Shown: piece after piece, positions 48,672-61,740 of the stretch
How positions within the stretch are numbered: the stretch's first letter is position 1
Layout of the letters: every line of letters starts with the position of its first letter
Assembly: GCA_013399895.1 (NCBI GenBank)
Contig: VXBA01006154.1
Location: forward strand, 624,664-688,663
Source of the DNA: Serilophus lunatus
Lineage: Eukaryota; Chordata; Aves; Passeriformes; Eurylaimidae
DNA: 64,000 nt
Reading direction: 5' to 3'
Translations under genes and position numbers: made by a program
Notes under the pieces: generated by a model
Database searches by the model: none
The model's input: the letters and a program-made list of their open reading frames with translations, nothing else
What the model was told of the DNA's origin: nothing

Positions 48672-51600
48672 CTTGAAAAAAAACAAAGCACAAAATGAAA
48701 ACATTAAGTGAAATTTCCCAGAAATTAAGTAAAACCATCTCGCACAGTTAAATGATTAAAATTACATAAAAATATAGAAGTAATAGATTTTAAGACTTTG
48801 GAAAAAAAAATTTATCACATTTAAAAGTCACACAATAATGTGTTTTCCTCCCTTAACAACACTGAATGCTTCTCTGCACACGCATCCAGAGTTCAGGAGT
48901 TTGATTTGTTCTGAATTGACCTTATGACACATTTACATTACTGGGAAGAATGGAGATCCCACACTTTTCCCCAATTCTTTATCTTCCCTTCTCATTCATA
49001 TACATTACCAACAATTTAATTTATAGAAGGATGCATTATGAAAGTCTGATTTAACATTAAACTCAGTGTGAGCCTGGGCATGGGAATCCAGAAAAAATAT
49101 GCTCTCAACCACAGAAAAAAACTGCTGTAAAGGTTTGATTTCTCAGGTCAATTATTTCCCCACAAAGTTTTAAAACTGAAATGTAAATGACATTGCATTG
49201 CAACTGTCTGTGACTACTCCGGCACATTTTTTAGATGTGTAAGAATGTAACCCCATTCACAACAGAACAGTTATTTTATTATTTGTGGTGTGCTGGCCCC
49301 TACTTCAGTAGTTTCACGTACAGTGGCATTATTAAGATTTCAGGCTGAGACAGCAGCTTTCTAATCAGAACACAGGAACAAATAAACTTGAATTACAACA
49401 TTTCTAACCCCTCTTCACTACTCTACCAGTCTGTATTAGAGATTACTTCAGTCAAGCTTTGAATTTCCCCACTAACATGATTAGTAATTTTTTATCTTAA
49501 TTTAATTTTCTCTGCTTAAAATAACAGTGATAAAGATTCTCATGCATTGTTATAGAATATTCTGTGGTTAATAAATGCCATACAAGGACCTTAAAGTTTT
49601 CCTAATAGTTTGTAGATACTCCATTCTTCAAAGCCAAAGATAACTGTTACACTGAAAATATTGATTTCCTAACTTTTGTTTCCCGCATAACACACTGGGA
49701 AGTTTTATTATTTTAATATTAGCTACATTTAAAATTTTAGAACTACTGTCTCATGAAGTCCAAGACGAATTACTCCGTACTAAAAGATGACGTTTCTTTG
49801 TGACAGGAGGCATTCCTGAACTTTATTTTCACTCCATGTCTAAATCTGCCACAAAGAATTTATTAAGACAGAAGCCACACCTTATAAAGTTACTTGACAT
49901 TTCAAATGTTATCAAGGTTATATAAATTGATTTCCTCTATGATATTTTGTAAAAACCTGGATGAGTTTGGCCAGCTAAAGTGTATCATGGCCTAGTTCCT
50001 ATACATAATTTTTTTCTCTCCTGAGTAATAACTGCAAAAAAAAACCCAAACGAACAAACACATAGGAAGTGCTTTGAAAGTCTTGCATTTCTGCATACAC
50101 TTTACTAAAACTGATGTAGTTACATCTTTTTGAAGCTCCATTAGCAAACTAACTCCATGCATTTGTACTAACCTCATTTTAAAGAGCTTGGTATGCTTAC
50201 AAAAACCTATTTCAACACAATTTTCTATTGTTAGGTTGTTTTTTAAGGGTATTAACAGCATTAAACTAAATTAAGAGTTACAGATAAATAGCTCTGATTT
50301 GTAGAGCTATTAAAATTATGGGTTTTTTTCATCGTAAAACAGTGAGTCATTTGCTTAGTCATTTTCAGGGTAAATGGATAAATTCACCAGGAAATGAAAA
50401 CTAAAAAGATCAGCTTAAAAAAATAACAACGACAAAAAAACACACAGCTAAAGAAAAAACACCATTTTTTTCAAATTCATATACCTTTCAGGATTTGTGC
50501 GGGGCTTTTTTTATCATGTATCTACGTGGCACAAAAACTTTTAATAAGCAAACTACCATCTTTTTTCCAGCAGTCAAAAAACATTTTTTGTCATTTTTGG
50601 AAAGCAAATTTCTAACTTACGCTAAGTAAAAATTATCTCAAGATATAAATGAAACTATCTTAATTTGAATAACTGGTTGAAAGATTATGTATAACAAAAA
50701 ACATACAGTGCAAGCTATAAAATGGTAATAATTTGTCAATGCTTAATAGAATAGTTAGCTAGTTATTGTACAAACTGAATACCTGGATTAAAAGACAGAA
50801 AAATATTGAAGATTTCTTTGTGAGCAAAAATAATTGAAAAAAACCCCCCACATCTATACCAATTTATGACTCTCCTTCACCATTCAAAAATTGAAAATCT
50901 CTTTTCTTGAATTTTCTCAATTCAAAATTGAATACCTCAGTCAAAGAAGACTGATGATATTCTTTATTTTGATCTTTAATGGAAGGTTAGTGCAAGCAGT
51001 CTGTCAATCACAAAGTGCCCATTTTTCAATTATTGTTCGATTATTGCTTTGTTACAATTGTGGAGAAAAGGCTCACTATTTTCAGATATTAGGAGGCACT
51101 GGATGCAGCTCAGGCTGCACACACTCCTTCACCATCCTTCATTATTCATAAACAGAATGAAAGGGTGCCATGAGGCAGTGACTGGTCTTGCTAAAGGCTG
51201 AGGCTGGAAAAACTTCACACTGTGCTAGTTTACTCAACATATACTCCTGTCACCTGGTAAATAAAGCAAGGGAAAGAGGTCAGTGCAAGCAGAGATTGCT
51301 TCAAAGTTTTTATTGGCATTCATCTGCTGAGTGTTTTAAATGAGTTTGGAAACAAAAGCTTCTTTCATTCAAGAAATATTTTCTTTTCTATCCATCTCAA
51401 GACCTAATCCTCCCATAATGCAAACACATCAAAATTGCTCTAGCAAGCTGTGTTAAAGCTCTGGGGTTCACAGATTGCTTGCAGAGGTAGGTTAATGTGA
51501 CGCTTGACCATAGGAAAAGACAAGGAGCAGCTTCTCTCTTCTAAAAAATTTATTTTGGGTGACAAAACGCAGTAGAGATACACAGCAGCACCAGCTTGGG

Positions 51601-54600
51601 CACCTCATTAATAATCTTGACCATTTGTACGTTAAGAAATAGAGTCTAAAGAATATCAGCACCAAGCAAGAAGATTCAAGCATAGGATCTGCCAACAGAA
51701 AAAAATGAATTTTATCTGCTCAGTCTAAGAACCATTATCTATCTTACTTATTTTTATTTTCCCGCAAATTCAGCATTGTTGTCCAGAATTCTCTTAATAA
51801 AGTATCAGAGCAATCTCCCTAACACACAAGTAACAAAGTTGACGATATGGAAAAATCGAAAAGAATACAGAGATCATCAGTCTGACATTTTATCTGCATA
51901 GCATTCTGTATAAAAACGGGGTCTACCTTGGTGTAAATCTGCTTCAGTTTTGTCTTTGAACAGATTGCTGCTTGGAATGATGCAACAGTATCTGTTTCAC
52001 CGAAGACTGACTGCTAAATGACATGATCCAAAGTTTTCAAAACCTCTAAAATGATCTCTAAACTCTTTAATCTTGTCCTAAAGGCAAGTCAGTGGTCAGG
52101 TCCATTCATTGCGTTATTTTCACTATTTTATCTTACAAAAGCCACAATTTATCACTGATGTTTGTGTGGAAAAAGTCACTTAGACCAGAATTATCAAGAT
52201 AAACCATGAAATGTGCGATATACAATGTTTAACCCTTTGTTCTCTTTCATAATATGACTGAGGAATCATGTTAAATATTTAGGACGTCTCACTTCAATAC
52301 AGAACGCAGGGTCTCAGAAAGGGTGATGACTTTTTCTAATGATGCTTTAAATGCAGATTATTTCAATTTTAGAAGATGATTTGCAACCCTCTTTTAACAC
52401 TTTCAGTACTTTTAAATACCTTTTGAGTGACCTTTACTTATTCTGTAACAATGAGGGTGTCTTACTAGCTGGCAGCTTGTTTTGTTACAGGCAACAGCCT
52501 GGAGAACAAGTGAGGCACAGGGAAGCGGATAAAATTGCGAGAGGCAAGTCAATTATTAGCTGTAAAATATGACACAGTCATAGCTCCACCAAGGGGTAAA
52601 AGAAGCCTCACTGTATGAACTTTTTTTGTGCCAGAAGACACACAGGTAGGCATGAAAAAAAGTTATTTTCTTGCATAATAATTTAATAACTAATATCCAT
52701 GAAACAAATGCTGATTTTCCCTGGAGATTTCAGCTCTACAGGATAACCTTCATACAGTGCAACAATAATGAAACCAGCATCCATCTCTAAGGTCAGTTGA
52801 GAATATTTGTTTATGCAATGCTGTAAGACAGACACGATCTTTCCTGAGGTTAAAGATGCTTGCAAGCTGCCTAGTCAAAGTTCTGTATTAGTTCTCTGCC
52901 TGTAAAAAAAATGTTGCTGGCAAGGTTAACAAGAACATTTTTGTGAAGCTTAAGTTCTGTTGCGAAGTTCTGGTTTAGCCTTGATCTTCCTCAGACGGAC
53001 TGGTCCGTCATGATTTCCCTATTGTTTTAACAGGAGCATAAAGCGAAAAAAATAAGCCAGAGCTCACAAATCAAAATAGTGGGTAATTAATTTAGTGATC
53101 CAGTCACACATCAATTTCAAACAGATCGGGCCTTGGAAGATTAACTTCAGTGCTGGAAAGATTGCAAATATAGCATATTCTCTCTACAGGATGATTGATT
53201 CTCAAAAGACATTAAGAGTACTCTTTTAGTAGATAGTTATTATTATGTTTTAGGTTGAGCAACCCATTTCATCTTAGCATGAACAGCTTTATTGGGGTAT
53301 GAAGTAGGGAGTTAACATAAATCTACCCTTTACTGAAAAATACATATATTTAAGTTTCAATAAAATACCAATTAAACATTTCTTAAGAATCTTTGCCTAT
53401 CCACCTGTTCAAACAATTGTATTGCAACACTTAATTTTGACTACTTTCAGTAATTTAAAAGAAACTTAAAAATGCTGGAAAACCCCTACGTTTAGAGCAT
53501 GTATAAACTCGATGATGATGCTTCTAACCGCTAAGATATGCAGATGAAAAAGCCAAGATAAGTACAAAACATTCACAGACACGTCCCTTCCAGGCATAGC
53601 TAGTGGTTAAAAAAAATATTAACTAAAAAAAGTCCCATCTACTGATTTGGATATGGCTGCACTAACACATCTTTGCACACATCTTTCAGTAGAAGCCTTT
53701 TCCTGCAAATTTTTCATCTCCTTAAGACACTTAGCCAGCATGATGAGTAACAGCTTTCATCACTAGATCCAAAAATATTACAAATTAATCTGTGGGGAGA
53801 TATTCTTTGCATACAGCCTGTAATATTGTGATTGACTGCATATTCAGTGCCTATCCTTTTTAGCACTCAAACAATATTACTTTTATTAAGACAGCTCAGG
53901 AATTAAGTTCTATCATCTGACATTTTCCTCTATAGTTGTTGCAAAAATATGGTGGAATGAAGACAATAAACGCTGTTCAGTAATTTGTGGATTCAAATTA
54001 TGAACCCAACCATTCTGAAGGAAGAAAAATACAGTCACATCACTGGAATATTTTGAAAGAAATTTAAATCTCAGAGATTCCATAAACTCTGAAAATCTTT
54101 CACATCTACCCCCTTTTTTCTTCCCCTCATATTTCCACTGGTTTTTTCCCTTCTGGAATGCCTCAGAAATATTTTTATACAACAAATATACTACAAATAC
54201 CATTAAAAGCTACGGTTTTGTTGTTACAAGAACACCAGCAAAAGCCAACACCTAATATGATAAAATGGTTGCCTTCATTCTCCAAAGTTAACAATTAAAT
54301 GGCAACCAGTTTAGAAATTAGCTTAAAAGCCATCTTGAAGAAAGTCCTTGCTTATATTTTATATAGTTATTTTTAAAAACAGGTGTACCTAAAGCAATAA
54401 AGATTCCTTTCTTTGATAATATGTAGAAACATATTTGGGGAGGTTATAAGAACATACTGTTCTAAAATTTCCCATTATACTCTCATTTTTGCTTTTAACT
54501 TGCACTGAAGCTTAATTGCCCTTCAATTAATCTGGCAGCATTCATACTAGATCCAGCGTATTTATAGCACATATTTAAAAATGCACACATAAAAAAAAAA

Positions 54601-54698
54601 CAACCAAACAAACAAAACATAAAAAATCTCCGTGAGAAATCCCCAACTGTGATTTCTAGAATGACAGCAATTCCTCATAAGCAATAAACAGTAATTAC
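48672..54698 (-). other. ARAP2: ARAP2 intron
   Basis: 6.0-kb intron between the SAM exon and the first linker exon. I recognised no transposon or RNA gene in it. Open frames at 49,992-50,261, 50,891-51,151, 52,351-52,572 and 53,913-54,203 have no recognisable domains and no splice-site context. Confidence 0.65.
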
Positions 54699-55740
54699 CT
54701 TGATAAAGCTTGAACTTTACTTGATTCAGGAATTTCTGGTACAGGTCGATGCCGTAAGATAAAAGATCGGCTTGCTCTTGGAAATACTTTCATGCAGTTT
54801 GGTGTACAGGAATCATATAAGTCATTGTCTATCATTTCTCCTTTAAACTTATAGAATGGAGAATCTGGTGTACTATCAGATAAATCTCCCTCATCTGCAA
54901 ACCTCATATGTTTGTTTTCATCACATTTTGTCTCACAAGAATGAGCAAACGAAGAAGAAAGACCATGACATATCAAACGGCCAGTCAAGTGCTCATCAGC
55001 TTGGTATGCAGCAGCTTCTTTCAATAATGCATCTGGCTGAGTATTCATTTTAATACTTCCAGTTTGACTGACAGCTTTTAGTATGCTGTCTGAATTCTGG
55101 TATACACTAGAAAAATCTGGATTTTTAGAGCTATTATCATTTGTCCCCATTAAGTTTTCCTCTGCAAGTTCAAACTTTTTCTTATTAATGTAAGCTTTAT
55201 TAACAAGTTGTTTTGACAGTGTTGCAGGAATCAAGGCAGTCCCATCTACACTTGAATTGCTTCCTGGAGATTCCTGATCTGAGGACAAATATTGCTTTTC
55301 TTCTAAACCTTTCAAGTCTTTGGATTTTAAGTTTTCACAGAAAAGAGTATTTCCTTGCATTTTTGACAGGCTGTTGGTTAATTGCTTAAGAATCCTTCTG
55401 CGATGCCCTGTAGGCAACACTCCCATTTGCTGAAGCACACTGTTATTTATTCCCACACAATCTGTCACAACGTTATAGCCATGTTCTTTAAAGTTAGGAA
55501 GATACTGTCCAAGGTTGATGTTGTCCAAAAATTCTTCAATATCAATGCCATTGCCTGTGGATGACATGACTTCATTCCAGATATTGCCCTACACAGTCAT
55601 GTAGAAATGGAGTCCAGATGTGTGCATGTTCACTAGCAAGAAAGCCCTCTTAAATTTGATGTCAGCCAGCAAGCAGAGAATATGAATTTCTTCAAAACAT
55701 CTCCTCAAGTTTCTTCAGCTCAAAATGATTATTTTTAAGA
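54699..55740 (-). CDS. ARAP2: ARAP2 first coding exon: 5'UTR part, start codon, SAM domain
   Basis: 1,042-nt exon. The CDS begins at ATG 55,567 and gives 289 codons plus two bases. The protein starts MSSTGNGIDIEEFLDNINLG, and a SAM domain spans residues about 8-70 (through GVLPTGHRRRILKQL). SAM domains mediate protein-protein oligomerisation; in ARAPs they bind the SAM of the lipid phosphatase SHIP2 (family knowledge). A serine-rich variable region follows, ending with the conserved GEMIDNDLYD and SRSFILRHRPVPEIPESSK segments. The 5'UTR part is 55,568-55,740, with acceptor TTCCATATGTTTGCAG|TC. The donor is TCAAG|GTAATT. The -3 base of the start context is G. Three upstream ATGs lie in this exon. 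Confidence 0.95.
55465..55575 (-). promoter_or_regulatory. ARAP2: Upstream ORF overlapping the ARAP2 start
   Basis: An ATG at 55,575, 8 nt before the ARAP2 start codon and out of frame, opens a 36-codon ORF that ends with TGA inside the SAM coding region. Its context has G at -3, similar to the main start. Ribosomes initiating here would miss the main ATG, so it could reduce ARAP2 translation. Confidence 0.6.
55589..55627 (-). promoter_or_regulatory. ARAP2: Short upstream ORF in the ARAP2 5'UTR
   Basis: A 12-codon ORF (ATG at 55,627, TAG ending at 55,589) lying wholly inside the 5'UTR. A still smaller one, ATG-TTT-TGA, lies at 55,692-55,700. Such elements often lower translation of the downstream frame; the effect here is inferred. 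Confidence 0.55.
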
Positions 55741-58308
55741 CTGCAAACATATGGAAAAGAAAATGCACATTAAAATAATTTACAATAATATTGAATAAAA
55801 TTCAGAAAGGGTTCTTGTCATTTTTACAATAATATTAAGTTATTTGTATTTTAAAATTTCAACAAGGATGAACAGCATACACTCTCCCACCTTTTATCTT
55901 AGCCTATTGTCTAAGACAAGGGAATAGCAAAATAAAAGTCTTAATTCAGCACAAGTAATACAGACTTAAAACATATTCCTAGTAGTTAAACATTAAGATG
56001 AACAGTTAAGAGATGGGCCACTAATCTACACACACACTCATATTACACAGTATTTAGAAATAGGGGAAAAAAAAGTTATCTAAGATCAGAACTGGAACTT
56101 AAAGCTTTCCTCTTCCCATGCTAGCACCAATAGGCCTTCTACTGCCTTATCTTCTGAACCTAAAATTCCTTTTAGCACAGAAACACATTTTCAATGGAAT
56201 AAAGGAAAAATGACCAGCTAGAGCATTGTGAACTGTGCATTCAAGGCCTCTTCAGCTGACAATCCAACTGAACAAGTACTATAATCAAAAAGATGGTTTG
56301 TAACAGTTGATCAGGCCTTCAAATAAACTATCATGTCAGAAAGCAGGAAAAATGTAACTACTAGCTTCTCAAATCTGTCAAGGAAGCAGCTTTCTCTTGG
56401 CTACAAACAGTAGCAGAAGCATGACCCCCATAGGCAAGTTCTGGCCTCCATATGAGGAACATTCGTTATCTGACATGTCCGTGACAGTTTTTCCTTAGTA
56501 TTTTCCAACTCAGCTCTTACAGTCTCCAGATTCTATTTCAATTATTCTTTCTTTCACGGCCATACCTAAATTCGCAATTTACAAAATCCAGGCGCTACTA
56601 CTTTTCAAGATCTTAGAGACCTGCAATCGTATCTCTTCAAGGAATATTTAAGTTCAGCAGCAGTTAGCCGGTTTTTTTCACCTCCCTCTTTCTGTATAAC
56701 GAGTATTTTGGCTTTAGGGAAATCTGATTACTGTAGCAGCTATCCTGGCATGCAGGTACTAGCTTTAAGCAGCCTGGAAAAGAAAGAAGAGCTCCAGTAG
56801 AACAGTGTTAAGACTTAAGTAGCAATTTGAAAGGGAAGAGATCATATGTCCAGAATTTAGCCATGGTAGTAGGCATTGACAGCTTATTCTTCAAAATAAT
56901 TCCTGTCAAAAAGTGCACTACTAATGATTTGGAATTGAAGTTTTAAAAGATTGCCTATATTTGTACTGTATTAATTCCTCAATAAAGAATAAAACATCTT
57001 CTTGTAAGATTCCTCCAATGTCTTTTGAATATCTAAGTCATTATTAAGAAAAATAGTCGTAAATAAAAATAAAACTTTATGCCTTTCCTCATTCTCTAAA
57101 TCCACATACAAATAAATGAAAACTTAAAATAATATAGTGAAGGAAGCACTACTGCTATCACTGTTATTGGTGATTGTACTTTACTGTGATTATGAAACAG
57201 ATTATTAAATAACTATCCCAATTGACGGAAGTTTTTTCTTGCAAAATTTTGTAAATATCTTTATCACTCCCACACTCAAAAAAAGCAGCAATGAAAACCA
57301 AGGGAAAGACTAAATTCTTCATACATACACCATACATACATGTATGTGACATATTAAGAAAAAAAGGAGATGAACAGATGAAGAAACCTACATTTTTCTC
57401 AAATCAACAAAGCACACTTACAATAAACGTTCCATTATTTTAAATAAGTCATTGGATTCTTATAGTCTCTTCAACTTTGTTTTTTTGTGGAAGTATTTTT
57501 ATCAGTGTTGATCACTACCCACAAGTCCAAAAAGAAACTTATTATCTTGAATATTAAACAGGTACAACTAAAATTTTTTAGCGAGAGGACTCTATAGGTC
57601 AATCAGACATCAACTTGTCAATAGAAAAGTTTATTACAAAGTTAACCCACCCTAAAAGATTCCCAAGTTACTTAAATTCAAAAACTTTGGATTGAACTAA
57701 ACCGATTAATAATCCATTTTCAGATTTACCTTTGTCCTTCCTCAACATGCACGCTTATCTAAACTCTTATCATCCCTTTAAAAATTTCAGACATCAGCAT
57801 CTCCTTAAATTTTCACATAAGCCTCTAGCCATAAAAGATAAAATTGAACAGTATTGCCTCCACCCATCTCTAAACCCTAGAAAACACAAATATAAATGTC
57901 ACTTAAGAAGTTGAATATCAATTATGAGATTATGAGTACAGAATGAAACAACAGTTAGTATAAAATTACTAACAGACAGGCACTTTTTGGGCTATAAACA
58001 GTCTTTAAGGCACACACTAATTCAAATAAACCAACCTCACATATATCCAAGTATAAAAAACCCTATACTGTTAGCATATCAGCCTAAGAGTTTTAAGGTG
58101 GCAGATGCAGCTGGTTATCTCAGCCATTTTCACCCTCCTTGGCAGTTCTGGGGTTCACAACATCATTTGGCTATTTTTCCCTAAGGTGTTAGTGTTTATT
58201 ATCAGACAGTATCATTCTCTAAACCCCTCCACCTTTCACAGTAACAAAAAATACACTTAGGAAAGTAGCTTTAGCTATATATTTATAAATAAATATGTAT
58301 CTTTTGTA

Positions 58309-58350
<42 letters not shown>

Positions 58351-61145
58351 CCCCCAAAGTATCTAAATACAGTTTTCTCTTTCCTCTACATGCAATAGCT
58401 TTGTCTACACCTTATTCTGGAACACCTCCAGTGTTGTTACTTCAGGAACTCAAATAGCCATGTGTTACCTGCAATTTGGATTCTAACCCATCTCTGTATA
58501 AACCACATAACAATGCAAAAGATTACCTAGCATAAAATAAACTTTGTTTCCAAATCTGCAAGAATGATTACCTTTCACAGTACATTTTATGAACATGTAG
58601 CAGTCTGTGGAAGGAAGGAACTGCTTGCTGAGAAGACATTTAGACCACAAAATGCCAACACTGCTAGAAGATAAAAGCCCAAAGCCACTTTCTGTTTCAG
58701 TAGTAGTCTATGGCAGAAGTTGTCACTGCATCCATCAGCATTTATAAAGGGACACTATAGACTTGGCCTAGCTATACTGCCGGGCAAACATCAGTAAGTT
58801 CACATTCACATATTATTTTGTGGGTCCAAGCAAAGGGTTATACTGACAAGTGATTTGGTTTGACTACTCACATAAAGATTAGAGTAACAAACAGCTAAAC
58901 AAATATATACACGCTAGTGAATATGCTGCAGGCTAAAAGATAAATACTGAATTGTTTCTTACAGTGTTTTATTCTTACTAAAGGCTTACACTCAAAAAGT
59001 ACACAGAAACGCAAAACTCAACGACCACCATATTCAATACACTAATCTGTTTTAATGTGATTACAATTAATAATAATAATCTCGTCCTTAGCTTTAATTA
59101 CAAAATAAGTCATAATAAATCCCAAAGAATGTACAGCATCAGATATGGACGGCATATTATGACATGACATTTACACGAGTACATTCATTCTCTTGCACAT
59201 CCATATTTGTACCACTATAAGTTTAAGTAAAGAACATTAACACATATGGTTGAATAAATCTTGTAAAAAAAACCTTAAGAGCAAAGCTAAATAGATTTTT
59301 TCCTACATAAACATATATATATGAAAAAAAAGGGAAATTTGGTCTTGCTTAAGTGGAATTGATTCTTGCAGTAATATCATATTACCCTATATGGGGTAAC
59401 CAAGACTAAACAGTTATTAAAACTGGGAAAATGCTATAGTGGTTATACAAAAATCAAACTTCTTAGAAAACATGTAACTATACAATTTTATTGAAATAAG
59501 GACAAACATCTAAATTGCTATGTAGAAAGAAACAATACTAGGGAAACCATCTGGGCTTTTCTTCCAGTTTCAGCAGGGAATAAATCGCAGTGTATGTTGT
59601 ATCTCCCAAGTCTTCTACGGGATCGTCCAACTGTCTTTCATAGAAGATGTTTCTCACACTTTTTTTACAAACTGTTTTTTAATTTTTTTCTTTTTCCCAT
59701 CTTATAGAAGGGACTCAGACAAGAAATGGCAAAAAACCTCAGAGTGGCCTAACAGTCCTTTTGTTTTACTAAAAGTGACAGCTAAATACCATCAAATGGC
59801 AACTATAACTCTCAGGACTCTTCCTCACATTGAGGATAAGCACCTACATCTAGCATTCTGGCAAGCTATGTCAGCTGATTTTACGATGCTTCTATTCCAA
59901 GTCAGAAAGTCTTGAAGACGACACTGATTGTAAGACAGACAGACATATTTATTGAAGCAAGCAAGAAATCCAAATTTTAATTATGAAATGTGTTAACAGT
60001 AGGTTACAGCTGAACACAGAAACATGCAAATGAGACTTCACTCCCCCCCTTTTTAATATCAATACAGATAAAAGCCTGAAGAAAGCGTCAAACATTTACA
60101 AGAACATGGCAAGATAATCACACTTTAAGCAATCAGTTCAACAAACAAGCAAGTTCAGGCTTGCTTTCATCTTCTGCTAAACCACATACTAGATTAAGTT
60201 CCCAATAAACAGGTAAAAAATCCATACAAAACCAAAATAAACACTACAACAGAACTTATCATGGAAGAGAATGAAATTTGCAAGTAGAGAATTTCACCTT
60301 CCCATTGCAATTGACTCCATACAAACTGACAAGATTAACAGGCCTAGGAAACTGCAGATTACAGATGCTTTCCAAAACCTACATAATGCAACCAGCATAC
60401 TGACTGCATGTTAAAAAACCAAAAAAACAAAACCAAACCCAAACACATCTCTTAAACGCTCTTTTAAAGCGACTGCTTAAAGAATTAACCAGACCAACTC
60501 ACAGCAAGATACTGATTGCAAAAATTCTAATACAACTGCTCCCTTTACCAATACAAGAATGTTACTAAGTCTAGCTCAAACTAGTAGTTATTTACAAAAT
60601 ACTTGTAACCACATTCTCTATCAAAAAGTTTGTCTTTTTTTTTTTTTTTTTAATATCAGAACACTTCTCTTCCAGAGAAAGGTTCAGACACCTTTACTAT
60701 CTCGGAGTCAAACCTCATACTGCAAGAAATTCCAGTGGAACAACTTCCAGAGTCGCTAAAGTAAGGAACGGCACGGCATGAATAAGCAAGCAAGAAATTG
60801 AATTGGAACTGCGGCAAGTTGCTGTGGCAACACCAGGGTGCTGTAGTCTTCACTTTATATTTTCGATCCAGGAGTTCCTATTGGTTTCTTAACTTTCTTA
60901 AAACTTCTGATAAAATTTCCAGAAACATAATGGCAGCTAACAGGAAGTTTGTTCACGTCTGACTTCATAAACACAATTCATAGAGTAAATAAATACACAA
61001 TAATAACCCAATCTTCTATAGCATGTTTACATACCGTTAAAACAACTTAAGCTAGAAAAAAAAAAACAGACCAATACACGTCTTATTTTCTACCTGCCTC
61101 CCAGCTATTTCTTGTCCGAGCCCAACTTTGGTATCTGTCTCTCAC
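55741..61145 (-). other. ARAP2: ARAP2 5'UTR intron
   Basis: 5.4-kb intron between the first coding exon and the CpG-island exon. It contains an (AT)n microsatellite at 58,312-58,345, a T run at about 60,635-60,651, and no recognised transposon or additional exon. A further noncoding 5' exon could be hidden here. Confidence 0.65.
58312..58345. repeat. (AT)n microsatellite
   Basis: An uninterrupted AT dinucleotide run of about 17 units within the 5'UTR intron. Likely length-polymorphic. Confidence 0.95.
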
Positions 61146-61270
61146 CTGAGACATGCCTCGTACCAAACCACTCTGCCTCGCCCCTGCGCTCGCCGGTAGC
61201 TTCAGTCCCCCCGTCCAGGAGCGCGCTGCTCGCTGGCCGCGGCGGGACCGGGACCTCCAGCATCTCTCAC

Positions 61271-61315
61271 AGCACGGCCCGGCACGGCCCGGAACAGCCC
61301 GGCACGGCACGGCCG
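61271..61315. repeat. Decamer tandem repeat in the CpG island
   Basis: Successive 10-mers AGCACGGCCC, GGCACGGCCC, GGAACAGCCC, GGCACGGCAC, then GGCCG: about 4.5 units of a CpG-containing decamer. Confidence 0.85.
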
Positions 61316-61530
61316 CCAGCGCAGAGGCAGTGGGCCGGCAAACTCTGCCCAATACTCGCAAACCCGAGGCCGCCTCACCTTTGGCAAAATCAGCGGGAGA
61401 TAGGGAGAGGGGGGGAAAGGAAGCGCAGTGCTTCGGATTGCTTCAGGTTTCTGTTCTTCCTCCGGCTCCCCGGTCGTTAACTTTTTTGCTTGCTTTCTCT
61501 TTCCTTCCTTCCTGCCGGCCCGGCTCCACA

Positions 61531-61550
61531 CCCCACCCCACCCCACCCCC
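61531..61550 (-). promoter_or_regulatory. G-quadruplex-forming motif
   Basis: The minus strand reads as one run of five Gs and three runs of four Gs, each separated by a single T. This fits the strict G3+N1-7 quadruplex rule with one-base loops. It lies in the promoter island on the coding strand of ARAP2, so it would be in the RNA if transcription starts to its right. Confidence 0.8.
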
Positions 61551-61740
61551 GCGCTGATCCCCGGCAGGCCGCGCCCGTGGCGCGGAGCTCCCTCCCGCGG
61601 GAGGCGGCCGCACCTGGGCGCGGCGGGAGCGCTGCCGCCCCTGCGCGCCCGGGCCGCCGGGAGGGTGATGCGGGCGTTCTCGCCGGGTAGCATATTTCTC
61701 GAGGAGTCCGAAGGAAACCCGCTGGCAGCTGTAGGCTTGA

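Larger units (their letters stand above)
61146..61700 (-). other. ARAP2: Probable ARAP2 first noncoding exon
   Basis: Two strong donor sites on the minus strand could end the first exon: CTCAG|GTGAGA (exon from 61,146) and CAAAG|GTGAGG (exon from 61,379). Both lie in the CpG island and could be alternatives. The 5' end is not defined by sequence; 61,700 is only an outer guess. Open frames here (for example 61,202-61,693 minus) are GC-rich artefacts with no domain. Confidence 0.5.
1..61740 (-). other. ARAP2: ARAP2 gene, 5' half (runs off the left edge)
   Basis: This is the gene span from the CpG island leftward to the window edge. ARAP proteins are phosphoinositide-dependent Arf GTPase-activating proteins; ARAP2 is known to act on Arf6 and to be recruited by PIP3 and RhoA to focal adhesions (family knowledge). 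Fourteen coding exons were found, each flanked by AG/GT splice sites and with matching phases at every junction. They give 907 codons plus one base: SAM (residues about 8-70), linker, PH1 (about 474-563), PH2 (about 580-670), ArfGAP zinc finger (C690, C693, C710, C713) and an ankyrin-type segment (about 805-862). The mammalian protein is about 1,700 residues, so roughly half is present. Resemblance to ARAP2 rather than ARAP1 or ARAP3 comes from recalled protein similarity, for example the SAM segment around GHRRRILKQL and the ArfGAP segment around CADCKAP. No internal stop or frameshift was seen, so the gene appears functional. Confidence 0.93.
61150..61740. promoter_or_regulatory. ARAP2: CpG-island promoter of ARAP2
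   Basis: About 600 bp that are strongly GC- and CpG-rich, with sharp borders against AT-rich DNA on both sides. It lies upstream of the ARAP2 first coding exon and contains donor sites for a first exon. No TATA box is evident, as expected for a CpG-island promoter. It holds a decamer tandem repeat (61,271-61,315) and a G-quadruplex motif on the minus strand (61,531-61,550). It could be bidirectional. Confidence 0.8.
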
